Assembly (NCBI GenBank): GCA_021613535.1
Contig: CP075497.1
Span: 11,222,001 to 11,286,000 of the forward strand
Length of the DNA stretch: 64,000 nt
Direction: 5' to 3'
Origin: Adineta vaga
Lineage: Eukaryota > Rotifera
The translations under genes were made by a program, and so were the position numbers. This document shows, piece after piece, positions 44,301 through 55,299 of this stretch (position 1 is its first letter; each line of letters opens with the position of its first letter). The notes under the pieces were generated by a model. The model was not told the DNA's origin. It ran no database searches and saw nothing but the letters and a program-made list of their open reading frames with translations.

Positions 44301-47300
44301 TCAAATCAAACACAAATTCCTTCAGTTCAACGTATTTATGATCAACGACAATCTCTCAATACTAATTCAATGGATATTGGTTCGATTAATCTTGCACCAC
44401 AATGTCAAATTACGTGTTCAAACACCAATGCAATATCACCAGAAATCTTAATTCAAGCAAATACTAATCTTCAAACGACTCTTCCATCTTCATCGCGTCG
44501 TCTTCGTTCACCACCTTGGTCTTACACATTTCCTCCTAATGATCAACGTTGTACATTAACAATTAATTTTCCCTATTCAGTTATTTTAAAATCAATTCAA
44601 ATTCTAACATTTACTCAATTATCCGTAAATCATTACACAATTATTGATCATTTAAATACAAATTTAAGTCAATGTCCATCATCAATTACCTGTGAAATCT
44701 CTTCCGATGGCTATTATTTCATTCCATGTGCATATCTTTTGAATACTCAAGGTCAACAAATCATTAATCTTTCCATAACAAAACAAATTGATATTGTTAG
44801 ACAATTACGTATTCATTTTTCTAAACCAATCGATCATGATACCATTGGTTTACAACAGATCTTAATCTACGGTTACTATTCCTATGATCAACAAATGATT
44901 ATTGAACAAACAAGTCAACCATATCAAACTTTAATATCAACTGTTTATGGTCGACAAGTAACACATAGTAAATCGAATACAAGTTCATCAATTGTAACAA
45001 CATTAAATGATGATGATATGAAATTAATGTATTCATCTATGAAATCTTCATCATCGAATTCAACAAGTATTGATAACAGCCATCAAGTATCGATGATTTT
45101 AGCGGATAAATATCGTTCATTAAATCATTATTTACAACTGATACATCTATGTTTGAAAAGTGCAATGAAAATATCGAATGTTCTATTCGAGAAAATTCTT
45201 TATCTATTAGAAAAGAAATTTTTATTAAATAATGATTGGATTTATAATGAAATCTTTCTTTATTTAAGTAATCATTGTACAAATGAACAATTTGAAAAGT
45301 TAATTGAACATTTAATTCATTACAATCATTCACAAATCTTATCGGAAATGAGTTTCAATCAAATACGAATTAATTGTTTAATCAAAAACTTATTCAATCC
45401 ATCGATTAATCAACAGATAATTCAAAATATTTTCTGGAAAATCAAAGATGAAAACATTCTTCTCAATGATGAAATTTTCGAAGATTTAATCGAAAAACAT
45501 GACTGGTTATTACCATCCATTGCACATCATAAACCATCATTAATTATCAAGAAATATTTCAGTAAAATCGATTCCTATATCGAATATTTTCAACAATTAA
45601 AAACTGCTTCAACAAGTGTCGAATTTCTCGATGAAATTTTAATCAATGATTTATTTCTTCAAGCAATTGAACAATTAAATCAACACATAGTATCGATGAA
45701 TTTTCAAGATCAATCCATTTTTCATGCATTAGATTATCTCATTTCGATAAGTAAATATTCTAATGTTCAAATGTGGTTTTCTCAAACAAATTCAGCATCA
45801 AATATTTGGAAGAAATTATTAGATTTATTTATTAATCCACAATTTTCATCAACGATTCAATCACCATCAATTATTCTCACACAATTAATAACTCTTCTAC
45901 GAAATCTTTCGATACAATGTCCAACAAATCAAATGAATATGTCATTAATTGCTTCATATTTAGCACAATTAACTGAACAACGTTTGGAACAAGATCGACC
46001 ATTAACTGGTTATTTACAATATATTCTCAGTGAAGTTGTTCTCAAACATGAATATATTCAATGTTTAATTAATACAAAAGATTATCCAATTAATTCGAAA
46101 GAATATTCAACATTTCAAAGAAATTCTCTTTATCATCGTTTAATACAAGATTGTCCAATTACGATGAATATTGGACAATTAATTGAGAAATTCTTTGGTT
46201 ATAATTATCTACAAGCAAATATTTGGACAGCAACCAATTATATTAAAAATAAAAGTCATTTAATTAAAGCATCAAGTGAACCAATCAGTACAAATCATCG
46301 ACGAAAGATTCCGCGAGCTGAATTAGTTTCATTAAGATCAACATTAGCCGGAAAATTAACAACAAAATCTATAAGTTCATTATCAAATTTAGCTAAACAT
46401 CATAAATCTTCATCGAAATCGATGACAAATGAATCATCTAAAAAGACTTCGTCATCACCATCAACAATTCCTGTAGAAAATGTTCATTTTATTCTTCATA
46501 TAAATGGACAAAAGAAACAATGTATTCTTCCTAAAACAGTTCGATTAAGTGATTTATTATTATCATTTGATTGTCGATCATTAAATATGTACGAAGTTGA
46601 TGTAATGGAAATGACATTTGATAATCATATTGGACTTAATGATGGACAAGTAAGTGATTGAATTCAAATGATTTTTAATTTATGTTTTTTTCTCTCTAGG
46701 AAAATGATTTGATTACACAAAAATCAATTGTCGCTAATAAAGATTATCCAACCTTACTTGATACATTTGTTCATGCGAATGGTTTGAAGATTCTTGCACA
46801 ACATTTCGCTCGTAATTATCCATCAATTCAATCTTTTGATGAATGCATTACCTCATCATCTTCAACAGCAAATGTTTTCGATAAAATCAATTTCTTCGAT
46901 TTTTCTTCCTTAGTTTCCACTTCATCATCAAATAGTTCGAATACAATGACAATGCCCTATTATGTTTTTATTACATTTTCAATTTTTCTTCGTTTACCGA
47001 ATTATGCGCGAGCTATGTTAAAGAATCGTTCATTAGCATGTAATATTATTCGTTTAATGCTCGGTCAAAAGGAATCAATTTTAAATGAATATCAAGATCA
47101 AACTCATCAACAACATCAAGAAAATTTTGACATGAGACAAATATCGAAATTACCATTTGAAACTTTATCGATTCTTCTCAAAGATTCTCCCGATGATCTA
47201 TTAGATGAAATTTTACATTCAAGTATTCTTCTTCTACTATTATCTTGTTTATCATCAATTACACGTCATCCACATCGAAAACAAAAAGATTCATCTTCAA

Positions 47301-49591
47301 CCAATTCGTTACCTTCATTATCACTCGTTCCACCACCATCATCACAATCTACAGTCAATCATGAATCAATGATGGATGATAATGATGATGAATATTATGA
47401 AGATGATATCGAACAGATTGAATCATCAACCATTCAACAATTAAATACAATTAATAATAATAATAATACAAATTCGATTACAAATTCAACGAATTCAAAT
47501 CCAACTTTTTGGGCTAAAGGCACAGGATTCGGTACAGGTTCGACACATTCACAATGGAAACCAGAAGAAATTCTTCAAATTCAAAAACTTCATGAAGAAC
47601 ATGTGATTTATCTCTTCGATATATTTCATTCGATCTTTTCAAATAAATTATCGGAAGATCTTCTTGATGAACATTTAATCGAAATTATCAATACATCATG
47701 TTTGATTCCTGTTTTGGAATCATATTTACGTAATGATTCAATCTTAGATCTTTCTAAACAAGGTGATATTCATCGGCAATGTTTACGTTTAGTTTATTGT
47801 TTATTAAATAATCAAAAATTAAAGAATTTAATCTATCAAACAAGTAATATTGAATATCTTATTGAAAATCTTCTTCAATGTGTTCAAACATATACATCAA
47901 TGATACAAATCGATGATGATGAACAATTAAATTTATTTTCCGTAGAATTAAAACAAGTCTATGATAAAATCAAAGAAGAACAACAAATTGCGAAAGAAAC
48001 AAATAGTGAAAATCTTCATCTATCAACGAAACAATTCATTACATTGGAAGAATTTTATTGTCAAACAATGAAACTTTTACAATTTAGTACATATCCAATA
48101 ACAATTGAAAATGAATCGGGAGAAAAAGTTTTATTTAATAAAGTCATGAAATATCATTATGAAGATATTGTTCGTGATGCGTTAACAATTAATTCTATGC
48201 AACGAATTAAACGTTTAGCACAAGAACAAATAACGATTTCAACATCATTACCATTATCATTCAGTTCAACAATATTTGTTCGTTCCGATGAAAATCGTAT
48301 GGATATTATGAAAGTTTTAATAACAGGTCCAGATGGAACACCTTATTCGAATGGTTGTTTTCTATTTGATGTTTATTTTCCCAATGAATATCCCACATCA
48401 CCACCATCGATTAATTTAGAAACAACGGGAAATCATACTGTGAGATTTAATCCGAATTTATATAATGATGGAAAAGTTTGTTTGAGTATTTTGAATACTT
48501 GGCATGGAAGACCAGAAGAAAAATGGAATACAACTTCGACATTTTTACAAGTAAGACGATCGGAGAAATTCTTTTCTTCATGAAGATTAGTTTTTGTTCT
48601 TGTTTTAGATACTTGTATCGATTCAATCGTTAATTTTTGTTCCTGAACCCTATTTTAATGAACCTGGATATGAACGAACACGTGGAACAGCAACAGGAAC
48701 ATCGCAATCATTGGAATATGATGCAAATATTCGACAAGCAACTGTTCGATGGGCAATGCTTGAACAATTACGAAATCCTCCCGCTTGTTTTACCGATGTT
48801 ATTCGACGACATTTCTTTCTTAAACGAAGTAAGCTTTTGTTTGGAGAAAAATTTTGTTCAAAGAATTTTTCTTTTTAGATGAAATTATTGAACAATGTGA
48901 AATATGGATTCGAGAATTACAAGATTCTTCGTCAACGGAAAAACGTGTTAGTTCATCTATCAATCAACATTTATCTTCATTAATTCGTCATACAAATGAT
49001 CTTAAAAAAGAATTTGCACGTTTAACTACACCCGATGACTTAACAGTTCCATCGGAATTAACCAATTTTTTACTTCATACATCCACTTCTACAAATTTAA
49101 CTACAGATCAAGTCGCGCCTTCATCTACATCATCAACAACAGTTATAACAATTCCACCCATATCGGAAACTAATCAGATATCTGATTCGACAACAGATGA
49201 ACATTCAATACAAATTAAAATAGTACCTAACCTTCAATATCAATCATCGACAACGTCTACAACTGTTGCATCACCTACAATATTAATCGATACTGAAACA
49301 CAACAATCGTCGAATTCTTCAACGAATCTATTCGATCAACAACAACAACAACAACAAACTTCATCTTCATCATCAAATCCCAATACCTATGATATAACAA
49401 TCTCTCATTCAAATAGTTTACTTTCTGATTGGACGACAACTGATGCTCCACTTGTTCCTTTAACTGATGATGGATTAATCTATGATGATTTACTTGATGA
49501 TGAAGATGATATGGATGATGATTTAGATGTTGAAGATATGCTCGAATATGAAGGTGATATTCCTGAAGGTTATCCTGAAGACTTTTATTGA
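35783..49591 (+). CDS. BIRC6: BIRC6 (BRUCE/Apollon): giant BIR and UBC protein
   Basis: Seven exons (35783-37990, 38043-39331, 39389-41233, 41288-46649, 46700-48550, 48609-48828, 48879-49591) join in phase to about 4495 residues; human is about 4860. This is a membrane-associated E2/E3 hybrid that ubiquitinates caspases, SMAC and autophagy factors. The BIR domain lies at about residues 262-346 ([45 protein letters not shown]) with the zinc ligands C, C, H, C present. The large middle is helical with poly-Q, Ser/Thr-rich and acidic stretches. The UBC fold is at about residues 4050-4250, with the catalytic Cys in [20 protein letters not shown], then [20 protein letters not shown] and [20 protein letters not shown] longer acidic tail than in vertebrates ends EGYPEDFY. 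One exon is 5.4 kb. No frame break in 13.5 kb of coding sequence. Confidence 0.95.
38340..38387 (+). repeat. CAA/CAG repeat encoding 16 glutamines in BIRC6
   Basis: Sixteen Gln codons, all CAA except one CAG, inside exon 2 of BIRC6. Likely polymorphic in length. Confidence 0.85.
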
Positions 49592-49894
49592 CAATTCTTT
49601 TTCTTTTCTTCGTGAAAAAGCCGAGTGATTGATTGATATTTGTATGTTCTAATTTGTTTTCTTCTGTACGTATTCTTGATTGCTAAAAAAGCAAAACACA
49701 AAGACACTTTTCTCTTTCTCTCTTTGTTATTTCATTCGCTCTGTGTGGTTAACTCATGTTATTAGTCTTAAAGTAAACAAAATGCAAAAACATAGCACGG
49801 AAATATTTTTTATTTAATAAACGAGAAAACCATAAAGCTACTTGTTCGATTTGATTGAATTCATTTTAGATATTTGTTTTCGATATTTTATTGA
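49592..49894. other. Intergenic gap after BIRC6
   Basis: About 300 bp with a polyadenylation-like AATAAA near 49816. No coding frame. Confidence 0.4.
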
Positions 49895-50386
49895 ATGATA
49901 CGATTGAGAAAGGTAAGAAATCAAACTGATTTTATCAAAAGATCAATATGAAAGAATTTAGGTTTCCCTTGTCAACGACATCCGTAAGAATCGTACTGCA
50001 CTTTATTATTGGTCACTAGGTGTTGGTTTCTTTACAACTGCATCTTTCATTACTGTTGGTTATTTTCTTTAGTAAGTAAAAACTATTCATAAATTAGTGA
50101 ATTGATTGTATTTCTTTGTTAAGTTCCTATCGAATTAAAAAACGAACGAGAGAAAGTATTGAAAAAGGTAATACTGAAAAGATTCTTAGTCCACAAGGTT
50201 TAAATAGTCAAGGTTTGTTAATTATTTTCTTATTTGCTGATATTCAGAATGTTTTGTTAATTAGAAATACAAAAAGCGATTGTATTATTTGAAAAACAAC
50301 GTGCTCAGGATCAGATTCAAATTGATAATTTCGAACGCTATAAACAATTACGTAATAAACGTCGTGAACAAGAAGGTTTACATTAA
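49895..50386 (+). CDS. Small single-pass membrane protein, 112 residues
   Basis: Four exons (49895-49912, 49962-50071, 50124-50212, 50265-50386) join in phase to 112 residues. A membrane segment lies at about residues 20-43 (YYWSLGVGFFTTASFITVGY), followed by a basic stop-transfer (RIKKRTRES) and a long polar helix (IVLFEKQRAQDQIQ, RYKQLRNKRREQEGLH), a likely coiled coil. No signal peptide or cysteine motif; size and layout fit a small organelle or ER membrane assembly factor, but I cannot name it. The first exon codes six residues only, so the start is less certain. The stop codon lies only 13 bases before the ATG of the SLX4-like gene. Confidence 0.6.
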
Positions 50387-50399
50387 ATATTAAATTACA

Positions 50400-51884
50400 A
50401 TGTTTACACATTCTACAACTAAAGTTTCAAACGAACATGTTAATCATATTGTTAAATCGATTTTAAATAAACGACAACGAAATATTCTCGAACAACAACA
50501 AACATTTATACGAAGAAATACCGATGAAAATAATAAAAGAAATAATTATCTTGTGGATAAATTTACAATGAAAAAACCAACAAAGTTTGTATTCTTATTT
50601 TCTTCTCTCGAAAGAATTTTATCTTCGATTCAATTTGGAAATAGATCATCAAAAGAAAACATCAGAAATCCAATAGCAACAACACCAAAAAAGAAAACTA
50701 GAATTGAGAATAACGATGATGATGATGATGATTTTGTTTCGACTAAAAAACCTTCAAAAACAATTGATCTACCAAAGAACGAACCTATTACAATGAAAGC
50801 CGATCCAATTGAAGAATGTCTTGAAGCGATTACTTCAGAAATTGAACAAGAAGATGCAACATGTCCTATATGTAATCAACTTTTAACGAATTTCTATACA
50901 ATTGATCAAAGACAGCAACATGTCAACCAATGTTTGGAAAAATCACAGATAAATAATGTACGTTCCTCATCATTGAATCTTAAAAGATTAGAAAGCAGAA
51001 TCAAAACTTGTGATTATTTGTTTAGATTGAAACAAAACATCAGAAAAGTTTATTATCTTATTCAAAATTTTCTTCAACTAGCCGAAAACCATCAACAAAT
51101 TTCAAATGTCAAATTTGTGGAATATCATTCAATGTTAAACGTACTTATCTATCTCATCTAAAAAAATGTTCAAATCAAAACAGTGTACAACTCAAACATA
51201 TAGTAAATTTTGCTGCGAAAACTATAACAACAACAACGACGGATGAAACAAAATCAATACCAACAGAAAAGAAAAAATCGACAATGAATATTAAGAATCG
51301 AATTATTAAAATGGAAGTACCAGTTACAGAAGATGATGAACAACAACAATTAGTAATGTTTATTTTAGAAAAACATTAGAACTAAATTAGATGAATACTC
51401 TTTTTAGGCAATCGCTTTATCTGCTTCAATTAAAACTGCATCAGAACCTCCTAATGCTTTTGATATTCTTCAAGCTGCATCGAAAAAAATGAAAACAATT
51501 GAGTAATTTATTTTCACACAATAATTGATTAGTCTTAAATCGAATTATTCATTTTAGTTTATTAACAACACCATTGTGGAATGTTTCAAATGAAGATAAA
51601 CTTAAACTTTCTTCTACTCGTCTATTGAACATCTGTGAACGTGTGATATCAATCGATTCTGAAACAAATATCTATAAATTTCCTTCCAGTTCACTTCACT
51701 TGATATCACAAATCAATTTTGGTCATGTTAATTGGTGGAATATAACAACAACAGATCCTCAAGATGATGAAGTAAAACAATCATTTCATTTCTTCTTCTT
51801 TCATTGATTTTTCATTTCCTTTTTTAGATCCCGATGACTCAATTAGCTCGTATACTTAATGATAGTGATGAATCACTGACGTAG
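50400..51884 (+). CDS. SLX4: SLX4-like protein, N-terminal part with two UBZ-type zinc fingers
   Basis: Five exons (50400-50957, 51026-51352, 51408-51502, 51558-51771, 51828-51884) give 416 residues ending at TAG 51882-51884. After a disordered acidic/basic N-terminus there is a UBZ4-like finger, CPICNQLLTNFY...HVNQC, and a second one, CQICGISFNVKRTYLSHLKKC. Then comes a short NAFDILQAASKKMK motif, and a C-terminal region rich in hydrophobics (VISIDSETNIYKFPSS). Paired UBZ fingers are the N-terminal hallmark of SLX4, the scaffold for the structure-specific nucleases SLX1, MUS81 and XPF in crossover resolution. The following ORF (52015-53540) carries the matching SLX4 C-terminus, so this is probably one gene or a split pair. 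A weak donor GTAGTT at 51881 overlaps the stop codon; joined to an AG at 52051-52052 it would read in frame into the next ORF. Confidence 0.6.
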
Positions 51885-51997
51885 TTTAATCCATTGATAG
51901 TCTATTTTTTCGTAAATAAATTTTTTGAAAGAGAATAAAAAACAAAAGAACTTAGGAAAAACATTTATGGAAAATATATGATTAAAATCATGTTCTC

Positions 51998-52014
51998 TCT
52001 TTTTTGTATTACAG
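51998..52014 (+). promoter_or_regulatory. Strong splice-acceptor-like sequence directly before an ATG
   Basis: TCTTTTTTGTATTACAG is followed at once by ATGATGG. No upstream donor gives an in-frame cis join at this AG, so it is a candidate spliced-leader acceptor. Confidence 0.45.
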
Positions 52015-53540
52015 ATGATGGATGTTCATCGAGATAATGATGATAATGACAGTGATCGAACAGAAAGTTATACACCACCACCAATTGATATCACAAATAT
52101 TTCTTATAATAGTAGTGAAAAAGAAAATCAATATGAACATATTAGTATACTTAAAGTAGATTCAATTACAGTCTTAGATAATAGTTTCAATCAAGTAAAT
52201 ATTACTAAACCACTCGATTATGAACCAGGTTAGTCGTAATTGAACTTGAAAAGAGTTTTGTTATTCGTTTTATTTTTCTTAGTTGATAATTATTGGGATC
52301 AATGGCCGTTATTCAATGATGAAGCCAATAAAGAAGAACTTTCACAATTGTATTCAATACCTGATATAGATGTACCACCTTCTCCTCCACGACCGATTAT
52401 TTCATCACCAATTTCGCAACTATCCACAACGACTGAAAACAATATTCTTGATATTCTAACATGTCCTTCTTCTTCTTCCTACTACAGTGCAACTCAAGTA
52501 CACAAATCTCCATCGAAAAAAGCACCAGTCAAACGAAAGAAGAAAAAGAAACCTATGTCTGAATATCGACCACCATCACCATTTTCTCCGAAACCAGATT
52601 ATAAATCTATGGATATTGAACGAATAAAAAATCATGCAATGAAATATGGTCTTTCAACTAGTCTTTCTAAAGGGCGATTGATTAAAATTCTTGATGAAAT
52701 TTATAATGTAACTCATCAGTATGAAACAGATACGGATTTCGAATTTGATACGAATGATATTGATTCATCAAAAGTGGTTTCCAATAAGAAAGATTTATCT
52801 CACACGCCACCGACACCAGCAATCATGGCTGAAAAGAAAAAACCAAAAAAACGTCCAGCTGTTCATCACATGAGTTCTTCCGATGATACCAATGAACATT
52901 CTCCACCAAAAATAAAGAAAACAACACCAATTAGTACAGTAGATAACGTGAATAATAATCAGTCAGATGAAGATGACAATGATGACATTGATGCTAACCA
53001 TGAAGGTCGATTTCTTGAATTAACAGTTTATGAATTATCGTCGTCCGTTGCATCGTCCAGTTCATTATCAATTACCGATACTCCGTCGAATCGTCTTCCG
53101 ATTATCAGTCCTTTAAAACGTAAGTAATTAACCATAAAAAATCACCTTTCTTATGTCAATCAATCTTTATAGAATCACCGATAGAAACAGTTTCTCAATC
53201 AAGTACAACAAAGAAATCGAAATCAATATCTTCTACTTCCGATTCTGATGCTCCATCGTCGAAAAAAGCACCTAAACGTCCTAAGCTTCAAACTCCCACA
53301 CTTCCTCTCAAAGAAATCGTTCGTAACTATATTGAATCCAATCCATCTCTACACGCACGTATTCTCTGTTATGAACCTGTTGATTTCGAAGACTTTCATA
53401 AACAGATGAAAACGGATCTGAATATTAAAATTCAATCAAAAGAATTAATGCAATGTCTCGATGATCAATGTATTACATTTACATTACGTTCACGAAAAGG
53501 CGCTTTCACTAGCGTAATGAGAGCAAAACGACGCAAATGA
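52015..53540 (+). CDS. SLX4: SLX4-like protein, C-terminal part (SAP-like and SLX1-binding domains)
   Basis: Three exons (52015-52228, 52283-53119, 53173-53540) give 472 residues from MMDVHRDND. Most is disordered with Ser/Pro and Lys-rich blocks. A short helical SAP-like segment is visible (YKSMDIERIKNHAMKYGLS, GRLIKILDEIYNVTHQYE), which corresponds to the SAP region of SLX4. The last 70 residues form the conserved SLX4 C-terminal domain that binds the SLX1 nuclease: LKEIVRNYIESNPSLHARIL, YEPVDFEDFHKQMK, LMQCLDDQCITFTLRSRKG. Gene order and domain order agree with a single SLX4 locus, but the direct join to the upstream ORF is out of frame at the strong acceptor. Either a downstream acceptor is used, or the two halves are separate trans-spliced messages, or one base is wrong. 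Confidence 0.7.
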
Positions 53541-53606
53541 TAAATAGATATTTTTCCTCTTTGTTTCTTCTCTTTGTTAATAAATCAATCTAGTCTTATG
53601 AAATTG

Positions 53607-53623
53607 AGCAATTTGTCTTTCAG
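53607..53623 (+). promoter_or_regulatory. Acceptor-like sequence directly before the TAF7 ATG
   Basis: GAGCAATTTGTCTTTCAG runs right up to ATG 53624, 83 bases after the SLX4 stop codon. This is what a spliced-leader acceptor of a downstream operon gene looks like. Confidence 0.45.
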
Positions 53624-54705
53624 ATGTCAACAATACCATCGACAACAATATCGACGAAAAAAGAAAAAAATGAAGATCAATTTGAATTAGAACAAGAATT
53701 TGTTCTTCGAATGCCACCGGTATGATGAACTTTTCTCCTCAGTCAATTTGAATACATGTGATTTCATTTTCTTAGGGAGAATATGCGACAAGATTACATG
53801 ATTTGATCGAATCAGGTGATGAAAAAATTCGTGAACGTCTTTTCATTGATCTGAATGCGGAAACAAGACGTGGACGTGTAAAATTCGATGATACGATTTT
53901 TAAAGCGACACTCTACGATTTACCATGTGTTACAGAATCTTATAAAACATTTGATCGAAAAACGATGTATAAAATCGCAGATATTGCTCAAGTAAAGAAC
54001 GAAATCTTTCATAATTTGATCAACAAATGATTGTATATTTAGGTTCTTGTTTGTCGATTACCGGGTGATCTTAGTTCAAGTGATGACGATGATGATGAAG
54101 ATGAAACAACAAAACGAGCAAGTGCAACAACAATATCTGATGGAGGAAATGATAAAAAGAAGAAAGATAAAGATAAAGAAAAGAAATATCAATGGCCACA
54201 TGGATGTAAGATAAAATTTCAATTGATTCGATTGTTTTGCTTCATTTATGATTATTAGTGACGGCACCGTTGAAAAATGTACGAAAACGTCGTTTTCGAA
54301 AAGTTGCAAGACAAAAAACACAAGATCATGACGAAATTGAAAAGGAAGTACGACGTTTATTTCGGTAATATGATTTGCATTAAATTTCGATTTATTTTTT
54401 GTTTATGAAAGAATTTTCTATTTTAAAGAGCGGATAATGAAGCAGTTGATGTAAAATGGGAAATTATTGAAGATGATCAAGAAGTCGAAGTTCATAAACC
54501 AATAGAAAAAGATCCACTTGGTACGACATAAAAGGTCCTTTTCATCGTTTAAAACTATTTCTTTTTTTTTAAGAACATAATGATCTATTTGGCGGTGCTG
54601 TTAGTGAATCAGATGAAGAAGACGCTTCACAGAAAGGTTTGCATTCTCAATACATTCATTCATTCATCATTCAAATTATTAATTCAGGTCATACCGAACA
54701 CCATC

Positions 54706-54738
<33 letters not shown>

Positions 54739-55236
54739 CTCCGAGTTCTGTCGATCAACGAATGGATTTTGAAGGGTTATTTAGTGGCGATATGGGTGAA
54801 TTAAGTAATATGGATACTACATCTCAAGTGAATGCAACTGATGATGATCATTTCGATCAATCCGATTGGACACAAGAAAATGATTTAAATCTCGATGATA
54901 ATACAACAACTGGTGGTTTATCGCAAGAAGCTCGAACGAAATTAGAAGAATGTCAAAATGAATTGTTTCGATTAACAAATGAAAAAGCAAATGTTGATAG
55001 TGAATTAGCTCAAATGAATAATCCATTACTTCGCGTAATGATATTTTATACTTCAATGAAGATAATAAAAAGAAACTCTTTTTCCTTTCGTTTTTAGAAT
55101 AAATTATTAGCAAGAGCCAATACACTTCAAATTGAAATTGAACGTGCACAGATTGAGGTATGTTTTTATATTGGAAATTCAATCGTCTTTTCCTATAATT
55201 TTCTCTTTGTAGTATGAACAATTATCAAATATGTAA
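53624..55236 (+). CDS. TAF7: Transcription initiation factor TFIID subunit 7
   Basis: About nine exons in phase, starting 53624-53719 and 53776-53991. The N-terminal TAFII55 domain is clear: QFELEQEFVLRMPPGEYATR, then DLNAETRRGRVKFDDTIFKA, LYDLPCVTESYKTFDRKTMY, IADIAQVLVCRLPG. It then continues with an acidic/Lys-rich linker, KYQWPHGLTAPLKNVRKRRF, and a coiled C-terminus (EECQNELFRLTNEKANVDSE, LLARANTLQIEIERAQIE). TAF7 is a nuclear TFIID subunit that binds TAF1 and checks its acetyltransferase activity. Odd point: a run of 13 His right after an intron boundary. The ATG follows an acceptor-like CAG at once. The stop at 55234-55236 is only 63 bases from the end of the convergent WDR60 gene. Confidence 0.92.
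54699..54737 (+). repeat. (CAT)n encoding 13 histidines in TAF7
   Basis: CAC/CAT codons in a row starting six codons after an exon start (GHTE then His x13). Confidence 0.9.
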
Positions 55237-55299
55237 CAAATCGAACATTGATTTCTTTATTTGTACATAAATAAAATTTAAAAAAAGTGAACGAGAAAT

